The position numbers and the translations under genes are program-made. From CAZRDB01 sp964598695 (GTDB lineage Bacteria > Armatimonadota > Zipacnadia > UBA1398): 24,737 nt of DNA. The stretch lies in NCBI GenBank assembly GCA_964598695.1, contig CAZRDB010000061.1:1-24737 (forward strand), given 5' to 3'. Below the pieces are notes generated by a model. It saw only the letters and a program-made list of their open reading frames with translations. It ran no database searches and had not been told where the DNA came from. Shown piece after piece: positions 1 to 7,816 of this stretch (the stretch's first letter is position 1; each line of letters begins with the position of its first letter).

Positions 1-95
1 AGCAGGAGGATGGGACCGTCGTGATCCCCGAAGCGTTGCGTGGCTACATGGGCGGGCTCTCGGTGCTCACCCCGGTGAGCGACCCTCTCACGTAG
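1..95 (+). CDS. serS: seryl-tRNA synthetase, C-terminal end (partial)
   Basis: Reading from base 3, the last 30 codons run Q-E-D-G-T-V-V-I-P-E-A-L-R-G-Y-M-G-G and end at TAG 93-95. The pattern E-D-G-(S/T)-V-x-(I/V)-P-E-A-L-R-x-Y-M-G-G is the conserved C-terminal strand of bacterial seryl-tRNA synthetase, which charges tRNA-Ser with serine in the cytoplasm. In the family this segment contacts the active-site fold and is followed by a short variable tail, here about a dozen residues. Everything upstream lies outside the window. The next gene starts 63 bases downstream on the same strand, so co-transcription is possible. The identification rests on this one motif, but the motif is distinctive. 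Confidence 0.85.
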   Translation, partial: QEDGTVVIPEALRGYMGGLSVLTPVSDPLT

Positions 96-158
96 CCGCC
101 CGCGGGGTGCGAACGGGCGCCGGCGGCCGAACGGGGCCGCAGAGGAAGGGAGCGGACG

Positions 159-1124
159 ATGCTACGACTCCTTTGGCCCGCGATCTGGGCCGGGGTGGGG
201 CTCCTCGCGGGCTCCGCGTTGGCGCAGGGCCCGGGCGGACCTCCGCCGGGGGGCGCCGCCCCGGATCCCGGCGCGGGGCAGGCCGTCACCAACCCGCTGG
301 TCGCGCAGGCCCGGCAAGTGGAGCGCGAGGGGCGGATCCTCGAGATCCTCCAGGCCCTCAATGTCAAGCCGGAGCAGGCGCCGGTCCTCGCCGACGCGAT
401 CCGCACCATCGTCAGCGCCCAGACCGACCTCAACGGCCGGATCGCGAACGTCTTCGGCCGGCTCGGGCAGGCTGTCGACGCCTACATCCTCGCCGTGCTC
501 GAGGACGCGCCGCAGGCCTTCGACGTGCAGAGCGAGCAGCAGGTCGGCGCCCTGGTCGTGCAGATCGACCAGCTCCGCACGGCCTACAAGCAGATCTGCG
601 ACCAGCAGTACCAGCGCGTCTACGACATCCTCACCCCCGGTCAGGTCGCCGGCATCGAGACCTACCAGGAGCGCGCCGCCCGCAACGCCGAGGCCGGTGG
701 CGGCGGCGGGGCGAGCCTCGCCACCGTCGTCGCCCAGATCCTCGACGTGCGCGCGCTCGACCCGGCGGTATACGCGGAGCGGGCCGAGCGCCTTGCGGGC
801 GACATCGCCCGCTCGATCGCCGGCGACAACGCCCAGTTGGCGCAGCCGCTCACCACGCGCGCCCTGGCCCTGATGGAGGAAGCCCGGGCGATGGCCCAGG
901 AGCCCACGCCGGAGCAGCAGCAGGAGTTCCGCCTCCGTGTCTCGCAGGAACTCGGACTCCCCAACTTGGGCGAGGGCCCCCCGCCCGGCGCGCCCGACGA
1001 GGGCATCGCACCCGATTGCGTCGCGCAGGCCGCGATCGAGAACCTCCTGCGCGACCCGGCCTCCTACGACCTCATCGTGCGGTTCTACCACCTGACGCCG
1101 CCCACCCCGGCAGGAGGGCAGTAG
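159..1124 (+). CDS. secreted helical protein of unknown function (LTxxQ-like)
   Basis: This 321-residue protein starts at ATG 159, preceded by a GAGGAAGGGAG Shine-Dalgarno-like stretch. Residues 1-22 form a signal peptide: Arg near the start, a hydrophobic core, and a cleavage site after A-L-A. A Gly/Pro-rich linker covers about residues 23-42. The rest is mostly predicted helix rich in Q, E, A and L. Two short motifs, N-V-K-P-E-Q (about 70) and I-L-T-P-G-Q (about 151), resemble the LTxxQ motif of the periplasmic Spy/CpxP family; that is inference, not an assignment. No catalytic motif is visible. The next gene begins two bases after the stop and encodes a protein of similar size and style, so the two probably form an operon and may be distant paralogs. 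Confidence 0.75.
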   Translation: MLRLLWPAIWAGVGLLAGSALAQGPGGPPPGGAAPDPGAGQAVTNPLVAQARQVEREGRILEILQALNVKPEQAPVLADAIRTIVSAQTDLNGRIANVFGRLGQAVDAYILAVLEDAPQAFDVQSEQQVGALVVQIDQLRTAYKQICDQQYQRVYDILTPGQVAGIETYQERAARNAEAGGGGGASLATVVAQILDVRALDPAVYAERAERLAGDIARSIAGDNAQLAQPLTTRALALMEEARAMAQEPTPEQQQEFRLRVSQELGLPNLGEGPPPGAPDEGIAPDCVAQAAIENLLRDPASYDLIVRFYHLTPPTPAGGQ

Positions 1125-1126
1125 CC

Positions 1127-2160
1127 ATGACGCGGACCCCAGTGATCGTCCTCACCCTCTGTGCGCTCCTCGCCGGCGCCGTGTGCGCGGCCCCTCTCAC
1201 GCTCGATCCCCCCCCTCCGAGACGACCGAGGCGACCATCCGCGCCGACAGCCTGACCGCCGTCGCCGTGCTCTCGCGCATGCACATCACCGACGCCCAGG
1301 TGCTCGAGCTGGCGCGCCTGCTCGAGACCTGGGAGACCGCCCGCGTCGAGGCCGAGCGGGCCATGGCCGAGGGACTGCTGAAGACGGGCGACCTCCTCGC
1401 GCAGAAACGCGACACGCTGCTCGCCGGCGGCCAGGTCCCGCGCGACCTCGAGGACCGCCTCGCCTCGGCCTTCCTGCCTGCGGTCGCCCCGACCAACCGC
1501 ATGTTGCGGGCCGAGAACGAGGTGATGCCGACGCTCCGGCGGCGGCTCTCGCCCGAGCAGATCCTGCTGGTCCAGTGGGAGATCTCCGGCCCCAACCAGG
1601 CCGAGATGGAACAGGTGCTGGCCGCCTACCAGCAGCAGTCGGAGCAGATGCTCGACGCGATGTGCCAGATCTTCCGCGCGCCGGTCACGCGCCTGCTGAT
1701 CATCGGCGCCCCGCTGTACCGCCAGCAGCGCCTCGGGCTCATCGACCGGATGCTGATGGTCGCGGACGGCCGCGGGATCCTGACCTCCTACTCCCCGCAG
1801 CAGGAGGAGTTGCGACTGCAGCTCATCAACCTGTTCGACGTGTGGCGCCAGCGGGTCTTCGACCGCTACGGCGACCAGATGACCGAGGCCGACATCGACG
1901 AGGCGCTGCCCTACGTCGTCACCGACATCCTCGGCGTCCTGGGCGTCGAGGTCGCCGATACCCAGCAGATCCCCCAGGCCTTCATCACGGAGTCCGAGCT
2001 GAGGCGCCTGTTGCTGCGGCCTGAGACCGCCGGGATGCTGTCCCACCGCGCCCAGCTCATCCGGCAGTCCGGCCGGCGCGACGGCGCCATGGGAATCGCC
2101 CCGGGCAGCCAGAACCAGCAGCCCGACTGGGGCTTCGAAGACGGCCCCGGCCCGAACTAG
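1127..2160 (+). CDS. second secreted helical protein, apparently frameshifted in a C8 run
   Basis: The gene starts best at ATG 1127, which has AGGAGG nine bases upstream and lies two bases after the preceding stop. From there a clear signal peptide is read (M-T-R-T-P-V-I-V-L-T-L-C-A-L-L-A-G, then A-V-C-A-A-P). That frame closes at 1255. The conserved-looking body is in another frame, open from a GTG at 1183 to TAG 2158-2160. The frames meet at the eight-C run 1208-1215; nine or six Cs would fuse them into one secreted protein of about 344 residues. The body is Q/E/L-rich helix with an R-L-S-P-E-Q motif like the L-T-P-G-Q of its neighbour, and ends in a Gln/Gly/Pro-rich tail. Function is unknown. 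The shift could be a sequencing error, phase variation or real inactivation. Confidence 0.7.
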
Positions 2161-2180
2161 CCCCACCCCCTGACGAACGG

Positions 2181-2206
2181 CGGGCGGCCGGTACCCCGGC
2201 CGCCCG
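2181..2206. terminator. bidirectional intrinsic terminator between convergent genes
   Basis: A perfect 11-bp stem (CGGGCGGCCGG, 2181-2191, with its complement at 2196-2206) closes a four-base TACC loop. On the plus strand it is followed by TCTCTGTCT, a fair T-rich tail for such GC-rich DNA. It lies 21 bases after the plus-strand stop at 2160 and 27 bases after the minus-strand stop at 2233, so it can serve both convergent genes. Confidence 0.8.
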
Positions 2207-2232
2207 TCTCTGTCTGGAGGCTCGGCTCGCTG

Positions 2233-4746
2233 CTACACGCTGACGGTCAGCGGCCTGCCGGGCTCGATCGGATCGCCACTGACGGTCTGTGCCGCGCCAT
2301 CCACGACCAGGCGGTCGAGCCGCAGGGCGCCCTCCCGCACCTCGATCGTCACGGCAAGGCCCTCGTCGGTTCTCGCCTCCGAGACCACGCCCCAGGCGCC
2401 CTCCACCGAGAAGAAACAGCGGAAGTCGCCCCGCCGGAGCGCCGGCGACCACCACAGCGCCCGTTCCGGGGCCGAGTAGCGCAGTCCGGAGAGAGCGAGG
2501 AGGTAGGCGTAGCTCGACATCGAGCGCGCGTAGTGGCTGCCGCACTCGAACTCGTTGTAGGGGTTGCGGTGAACGCCGTCGTGGCGCTCACGCACCGCCT
2601 TGCAGAGCGTCAACCCCTCACGCAGCATGCCCTCCATCACGAGATGCGAGCCCACCTCGTACTCGAGGCCCGGCCAGCACTCGAAGCCGTAGGCGACGCA
2701 GACCTGCGGCCGGCCCCCGTGCGGCCAGGTGCAGACGATCAGACCCTTGTCGTCGTTCACGGCGAACACGCGATGGGGGTTGTGGTGCGAGAGCAGGTCG
2801 TCGCGGAAGTTGTGGCGGTAGACGGCCGCGAGGGCGCTCCGGACGTGCTCAGGGTCGAGGATGTCGCCGAGGCCGAGCATCCGAGCGTGCCACTGGCCGA
2901 GGACCTGGTCGCAGATGCAGCCGGGGCCGTACTGGTAAGGCTGCTCCGGTCCTTCCGGCAGCGGCTGGTAGTAGTACTCGCCATTGTAGAAGCCGGCGTC
3001 CGTCCGCTGCCGGCCGGACTCGAACACGCCGCGGTAGGTCTCGGCCGAAGCCTCGTCGCCCAGGCGACGCGCCATCTCCTCGCCCGCGCGGAGCGCCGCG
3101 AGGTACATGCTGCCGCAGACCGTCTCCGGCGCGCGGAACTCGGTGTCGAAGGTGCTGTGGTGGTGGCCCTCCAGGATCCCGTCGCGGTCGGCGTCCCACT
3201 CGACCCACGCGTACTCGAGTGCCCGCTTCGCCTGCGGCCAGCGTGCCCGGAGCCAGGCGTCATCGCCCGAGAGCCGCCACTCGCGGTAGGTCCGCAGGAT
3301 GTTACCCATCTGGGCGTCGGCACAGGCGTGGAAGTCGGTCGTGTCGTTGACGTACGGGGGGATCGGGATCCGGAACCGCATGAAGCCGTCCTCCGGCCGC
3401 ATGCCCGCATCGAAGTCCAGGACTCGGGCGTCGCGCTCCAGCGAGGGGAACAGGTGGGCCGGCGTCTGCGCGTACGCCCACACGTGGGTGCAGGTGCCGT
3501 CGCAGCAACCGGCATCGGTGTGGCAGCCCTCCCACGCCCAGAGCGTGCCGTTCGGGAGCCGGGCGACCGTGGGGGTGCGTAGGATCGAGGCCTGCGTCGC
3601 CACCGCGTCGAGCACATAGGTGGGCAGGGTCGAGGAGAAGAACGCGTCGGCGAACCCGAACGTCCGGGCCCGCAGCATGGGCAGATCGCGCAGCACCTCG
3701 TCGGCGACCTCGCGGGCGCTCTCCCACCGCGTCCCGTGGTAGGCCTTCCAGACCGGCTTGTCGCAACTGCGCGACCAGTACATCTCGACATTGGGCATGT
3801 GCCAGCAGAGGATCAGGTCGAGCGTCCTCGACTCCCCGGGCTCCAGCCGGGCGCGCACCCCGAGGTGCCCCGCCTGGATCCGCCCCTCCGGGCCCGTGAC
3901 GGGGGCGGTCGGGCCCGCGAACCGACCGGTGACGCCGAAGCCGTCCATCAGCCCCTCCGCCTCGCCGAACCAGGCCGTGTCGTCGAAACGGAGCTGGTAG
4001 GTGACATCCTCCTGCGGGGTGACCAGCGCGAGCGATCCGTACCGCGGGGAGTCCGGCGCGTGGCGCTCGGAGGTCATCACGAGCCCCCGACCGTGGTCGA
4101 GTTCGGCCCACTCGTTGCGGCACTGGCCGCACTCGGGCCAACCGACGACGTTGGGGAGACCGAGCGCCACGGTGGCATCGACCGGCGCCCCGGAGCAGCT
4201 CGTCAGCGTCACCGTGAAGATGGCGGCGGGGTACGAGGAGCGGTCGGGCTCGAGCGGGATGAACGGGGACCACGCCTCCAGGCACACGCGCACCGGAACG
4301 GCCGGGTCCGAGAGGTCGATCCGCCCGATCGGGAAGCGCCCCGTGAAGCTGCACTCCGCGAACCGGAGGAAGCCTGAGCCGTACCCCGCCGAGGGCCCGA
4401 AGCCGTAGCAGTCGAACCGCCCTGCCGCCGCGATCCGACCGTGGAAGTGGCGGTCGATGCGGCCCTCCATCACCCGGAAGACCGGCTCCGCGCCCGCCTC
4501 GCGCGTATGGAGCAGGAAGTAGCCGTGGTGCGGTCGGAAGGCCTTGTTCGGCCGGTTGAAGATCTCCCAGTCGATCAGCTCGCCCCGCCCGGTGAGCCAG
4601 AGACAGCCGGTGCCGATCCCCCCGAGCGGGAACGCGACCTCTCGCAGCCTCTCGCCGGTCACCGGGCCGGGCGGGCCGTACTCGAAGAGCTGGTCATCGC
4701 TGTAGGGGACCTGCCGTCCACTGCGGAACCGCTGATGCTCGGTCAT
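2233..4746 (-). CDS. GH116-family beta-glycosidase, copy A
   Basis: This 837-residue protein has the full GH116 (bile-acid beta-glucosidase/GBA2, DUF608) architecture. An N-terminal beta-sandwich carries the hallmark F-P-L-G-G-I-G-T-G at 39-47. A C-terminal (alpha/alpha)6 catalytic barrel begins near residue 360. By comparison with characterised members (TxGH116 E441/D593, human GBA2 E527/D677), the nucleophile is E406 in W-E-G and the acid/base is D534 in S-T-F-D-T-E-F. The sugar-binding Glu/Arg pair is likely E732 and R741. There is no signal peptide, so it should act in the cytoplasm on imported beta-glucosides or related glycosides; exact substrate unknown. ATG 4746 has GGAGG eight bases upstream. 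A paralog lies 206 bases upstream on the same strand, and a terminator follows the stop. Confidence 0.92.
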   Translation of the reverse strand: MTEHQRFRSGRQVPYSDDQLFEYGPPGPVTGERLREVAFPLGGIGTGCLWLTGRGELIDWEIFNRPNKAFRPHHGYFLLHTREAGAEPVFRVMEGRIDRHFHGRIAAAGRFDCYGFGPSAGYGSGFLRFAECSFTGRFPIGRIDLSDPAVPVRVCLEAWSPFIPLEPDRSSYPAAIFTVTLTSCSGAPVDATVALGLPNVVGWPECGQCRNEWAELDHGRGLVMTSERHAPDSPRYGSLALVTPQEDVTYQLRFDDTAWFGEAEGLMDGFGVTGRFAGPTAPVTGPEGRIQAGHLGVRARLEPGESRTLDLILCWHMPNVEMYWSRSCDKPVWKAYHGTRWESAREVADEVLRDLPMLRARTFGFADAFFSSTLPTYVLDAVATQASILRTPTVARLPNGTLWAWEGCHTDAGCCDGTCTHVWAYAQTPAHLFPSLERDARVLDFDAGMRPEDGFMRFRIPIPPYVNDTTDFHACADAQMGNILRTYREWRLSGDDAWLRARWPQAKRALEYAWVEWDADRDGILEGHHHSTFDTEFRAPETVCGSMYLAALRAGEEMARRLGDEASAETYRGVFESGRQRTDAGFYNGEYYYQPLPEGPEQPYQYGPGCICDQVLGQWHARMLGLGDILDPEHVRSALAAVYRHNFRDDLLSHHNPHRVFAVNDDKGLIVCTWPHGGRPQVCVAYGFECWPGLEYEVGSHLVMEGMLREGLTLCKAVRERHDGVHRNPYNEFECGSHYARSMSSYAYLLALSGLRYSAPERALWWSPALRRGDFRCFFSVEGAWGVVSEARTDEGLAVTIEVREGALRLDRLVVDGAAQTVSGDPIEPGRPLTVSV

Positions 4747-4854
4747 GTGCGTTGCCTCCGGAGGGGAGCGGGCTTGGCGCGAGCAGGCGACGGGGGCCGT
4801 GGGCCTCCCAAGGCCTGCTCGGCGATCATGCCGGCGCTCGAGCGGTTCCCGAGA

Positions 4855-4868
4855 GTCCCTGCAGGGAC
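4855..4868. promoter_or_regulatory. 14-bp perfect palindrome upstream of GH116 copy A
   Basis: GTCCCTGCAGGGAC is a perfect 14-base palindrome in the 206-base gap between the two GH116 genes, about 108 bases upstream of the copy A start. It could be a dimer-binding operator giving copy A its own control. No matching copy was seen upstream of copy B, so the role is unproven. Confidence 0.3.
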
Positions 4869-4898
4869 CAGCTGCAACCGCCTCGGGCGGTGCGGGGG

Positions 4899-4927
4899 GG
4901 GGGGCAACCCTCCGCAGGTTGCCCCCC
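4899..4927 (-). terminator. strong hairpin after GH116 copy B
   Basis: An 11-bp perfect stem (GGGGGGCAACC, 4899-4909, with its complement at 4917-4927) encloses a seven-base loop. It lies 26 bases beyond the stop of copy B in the minus-strand direction. No T-tract follows on that strand; it runs into Cs from the 11-G run at 4894-4904. It may be a U-less terminator, a partial attenuator reducing copy A expression, or an mRNA-stabilising stem. Confidence 0.5.
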
Positions 4928-4952
4928 TTCGCTCTTGCGCGCGAGGACTGCT

Positions 4953-7463
4953 CTAGAGCGTGAGCGTCCGCGGCTCCTCGGGGGTGATCGCGGGGCCGCC
5001 CACCTCATGCGCGGTCCCATCCACGACCAGCCGGTCGAGCGAGAGCGAGCCCTCCCGCACCTCGATCGTCACGGCAAGGCCTGCGTCGGTCTTCGCCTCG
5101 GAGATCACGCCCCAGGCGCCCTCGACCGAGAAGAAGCAGCGGAACTCGCCCCGCCGGAGCGCCGGCGACCACCACAGGGTCCTCTCGGGCGCCGAGTAGC
5201 GCATCCCGGAGAGGGCGGGGAGGTAGCCGTAGTTCGACATCGACCGCGCGTAGTGGCTCCCGCACTCGATCTCGTTGAACGGGTTGCGCGCCTCGCCGTC
5301 CTGGCGGTCGCGGACGGCCTTGCACAGCGCCAGACCCTCGCGCAGCAGGCCCTCGAACACCAGGTGGGCGCCGACCTGGTACTCGCAGCCGAGCCAGCAC
5401 TCGAAGGCGTAGGTGATCGGGACCTTCGGCCGTCCGCCCTGGGGCCAGGTGCACAGCAGCAGGCCCTTCTCGTCGTTGAGCGCGTAGACCCGGTGCGGGT
5501 TGTTGTGGCCCGCGAACGTGTCGCGGAAGTTGTGACGGAACAGCGCCCCGAGCGCGGTCCGGATGTTGCCCGGATCCAGCAGGTCGCCCAGGCCGAGGAT
5601 GCGCGCGTGCCACTGGCCGAGGAGCTGGTCGCAGATGCAGCCGGTCGCGAACTGGTAGGGCTCGTCGCAGCCCTCGGGGAGCTTCTGGAAGTAGTACTCG
5701 CCGTTGAACAGCTCGGCGTCCGAGAGCCTCCGGCCTGACTCGAACACGGCACGGTAGGCGTCGGCCGCCACGGCATCGCCCATGTGCCGCGCCATCTCCT
5801 CGCCCGCGCGCAGGCCGGCGAGGTACATCGTCCCACAGACGGTCTCGGGCCCGTGGTACTCGATATCGAGGGTGTTGTGGTGGACCCCCTCCATCAGGCC
5901 GTCGCGGTCCGCGTCCCACTCGACCCACGCGTACTCCAGTGCCTTCTTCACCGAGGGCCACAGCTTGGCGAGCCACGCGTCGTCACCCGAGAGCTGCCAC
6001 TCGCGGTAGGTCCGGAGGACGTTGCCCATCTGGCCGTCGGCCGCCGCGTGGTAGCGGTGGTCGGCGGTGGTGCACAGCGGCAGCGGCATCCGGAACTGCA
6101 TGTGGCCGTCGTCGCGGAGGTCGACCGCGAAGTCCATCGCCCGCATGCCCCGCTCGAGCGAGGGGAAGAGGAACGCCAGGGTCTGGGCGTAGCTCCAGAC
6201 ATGGGTGCAGGAGCCGGGGCAGCAGCCGGAATCGCTGTGGCAGCCCTCCCAGCCCCACAGCGTCCCGTCGGGCAGCCGGATGACCGTCGGGGTTCGGAGC
6301 GTCGAGGCCTGGCTCGAGATCGCGTCCAACACGTAGCCGGGAAGCGTCGAGGAGAAGAACGCGTCGGCGTAGGCGCGCGTCCGCCGCCGCAGCTCCGGCA
6401 GATCGCGCAGCACCTCCTCGACGACCTCGACCGCGCTGCCCCACTGGAGCCCGTGGTAGGCCTTCCACACCGGCTTGTCGCAGCAGCCCGACCAGTACAT
6501 CTCGAAGTTGGGCATGTGCCAGCAGAGGATCAGATCGACCGTGCGCGACTCGCCCGGCGCGAGCTTCACGGGGATGCCGAGGTGGCCGACCTGCGTCTGG
6601 TGGTCCTCGCTGACCGTCGGCTCCGTCGGCCCCTGGAACTGGCCGGTCGCGCCGAACTCGTCCATCAGCGACTCGGTCTGCGCGAACCAGGCCGTCGAGG
6701 CGGTGCGAAGCTCGAAGGTGACGTCCTTCTCCGGGGTCACCAGCGCCATCGTGCCGTAGCGGGGGGCGTCGGGCTCGTACTTCTCCGTGCGCATCGAGAT
6801 GCCCCGGCCGTGCGCCAGCTCGACGTACTCGTTGACGCAGCGGCCCATCTCCGGCCGGCCGAGGATGTTCTCGAGCCCCAGCGCGACCGTCGCCTCCACC
6901 GGCTTGGCGGCCTCGTTGCGGAGCGTGATCGTGAAGATCGCGACGGGGTAGCCGGAGCGGTCGGGGTCGCCGGGGATGAACGGGCTCCAGGCCTCGATCG
7001 TGGCGCTCACCGGCGAGGTCCGGTCGGCGAGGTCGATCCGGGCGAACGGGAAGTCGTTGGTGAACGTGCACTCCTCGAACCGCATGAACCCGGCCCCGTA
7101 CTCCCGCGCCGAGCCAAAACCGAAGCCGAAGTAGTCGCTCGCGCCGAAGAGATGGCCCGTGAACGGCGGGTCGAGCCGCCCCTCGAGCACCCGGAACTGC
7201 GGCGCCTCGCCCTCCTCCCGCGCGTGGAGCACGAAGTAGCTGTGGTTGGGCCGGTGGCCCTTGGCCGGACGGTTGAAGATCTCCCAGTCGATCAGCTCGC
7301 CGCGGCCGGAGATCGAGACGCACCCAGTGCCGATCCCGCCGAGCGGGAAAGCGATCTCGCGGAGCTTGCTCCCGCGGAAGACCCGTCGGGGCGTGTAGTC
7401 GAACAGCTCCGCATCGGTGTACGGCATGGGTCGTCCACTGCTGTAGGGCTGTACCTCGGTCAT
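4953..7463 (-). CDS. GH116-family beta-glycosidase, copy B
   Basis: This 836-residue paralog of the neighbouring GH116 enzyme is collinear with it over the whole length. The start is set at ATG 7463, where M-T-E aligns with copy A and GGAGGG lies about eight bases upstream; the open frame extends 32 codons further without support. F-P-L-G-G-I-G-T-G is at 39-47. The nucleophile is E406 (W-G-W-E-G-C) and the acid/base D533 (T-L-D-I-E-Y). The N-P-F-N-E-I-E-C-G segment supplies the sugar-binding Glu, followed by the conserved Arg. The Cys-rich stretch after the nucleophile (C408, C414, C415, C419) is shared with copy A. No signal peptide is present, so it is probably cytoplasmic. It is the first gene of the pair and is divergent from a PocR-AraC regulator that may control it. 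The exact glycoside hydrolysed cannot be read from sequence. Confidence 0.92.
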   Translation of the reverse strand: MTEVQPYSSGRPMPYTDAELFDYTPRRVFRGSKLREIAFPLGGIGTGCVSISGRGELIDWEIFNRPAKGHRPNHSYFVLHAREEGEAPQFRVLEGRLDPPFTGHLFGASDYFGFGFGSAREYGAGFMRFEECTFTNDFPFARIDLADRTSPVSATIEAWSPFIPGDPDRSGYPVAIFTITLRNEAAKPVEATVALGLENILGRPEMGRCVNEYVELAHGRGISMRTEKYEPDAPRYGTMALVTPEKDVTFELRTASTAWFAQTESLMDEFGATGQFQGPTEPTVSEDHQTQVGHLGIPVKLAPGESRTVDLILCWHMPNFEMYWSGCCDKPVWKAYHGLQWGSAVEVVEEVLRDLPELRRRTRAYADAFFSSTLPGYVLDAISSQASTLRTPTVIRLPDGTLWGWEGCHSDSGCCPGSCTHVWSYAQTLAFLFPSLERGMRAMDFAVDLRDDGHMQFRMPLPLCTTADHRYHAAADGQMGNVLRTYREWQLSGDDAWLAKLWPSVKKALEYAWVEWDADRDGLMEGVHHNTLDIEYHGPETVCGTMYLAGLRAGEEMARHMGDAVAADAYRAVFESGRRLSDAELFNGEYYFQKLPEGCDEPYQFATGCICDQLLGQWHARILGLGDLLDPGNIRTALGALFRHNFRDTFAGHNNPHRVYALNDEKGLLLCTWPQGGRPKVPITYAFECWLGCEYQVGAHLVFEGLLREGLALCKAVRDRQDGEARNPFNEIECGSHYARSMSNYGYLPALSGMRYSAPERTLWWSPALRRGEFRCFFSVEGAWGVISEAKTDAGLAVTIEVREGSLSLDRLVVDGTAHEVGGPAITPEEPRTLTL

Positions 7464-7632
7464 GGTGTGAATCCCTCCATACGGCCATGCTGGTTCGCAG
7501 CCGGTGAGGAATTGCCTGCACGAATGCCCCGCAGTGACGGAATAGCCCGGTCGACCCACATCTCAGCCGAACCGCCGCCCAGCCCCCGCGTGACGCTCCC
7601 CCTCCCCGACGGCCCTGAGGAGCGGCGCGGCC

Positions 7633-7689
7633 GCGTCACGAAGGGGTAAGTCGGGGGCCCACCCCGGCCGACCGGCCCCTTCGTGACGC
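7633..7689. promoter_or_regulatory. 14-bp inverted repeat between divergent GH116 and AraC genes
   Basis: The arm GCGTCACGAAGGGG at 7633-7646 is perfectly complemented by CCCCTTCGTGACGC at 7676-7689, with a 29-base spacer that itself holds a CGGGG/CCCCG pairing. It sits in the 353-base divergent region, about 170 bases upstream of GH116 copy B and 128 bases upstream of the regulator. Such an arrangement fits a two-site operator for the regulator, or a folded leader. The rest of the gap (7464-7632 and 7690-7764) shows no coding sequence or other clear signal. Confidence 0.45.
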
Positions 7690-7764
7690 CCTCGGGCTGG
7701 TGCCCTCGCGCTCAGGGAAGCCGGTCTCGGGCCCCCACTTGGCCCCTCCGGACGGCGGCTTCTG

Positions 7765-7773
7765 TGGTATCTT
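7765..7773 (+). promoter_or_regulatory. possible extended -10 promoter of the AraC regulator
   Basis: TGGTATCTT fits an extended -10 element (TGn followed by TATCTT). No convincing -35 box was found at 16-18 bases. Transcription would begin near 7780, leaving a leader of about 37 bases before ATG 7817. This placement argues against translation from the earlier in-frame start at 7700. Confidence 0.35.
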
Positions 7774-7816
7774 CCCCGCAGGCATTGCCACCCTGCGAAC
7801 GGACACCCGCCGTCCC

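Noticed and set aside
7464..7559. 32-residue N-terminal extension of GH116 copy B
   Set aside because: Copy A starts at the aligned M-T-E, and a good Shine-Dalgarno precedes ATG 7463.
5784..7649. A 621-codon open frame opposite GH116 copy B
   Set aside because: Same antisense artefact; the opposite strand has the full GH116 signature set.
7700..7816. Longer AraC protein starting at 7700
   Set aside because: The extra 39 residues do not resemble the PocR domain and a likely -10 box lies inside the stretch.
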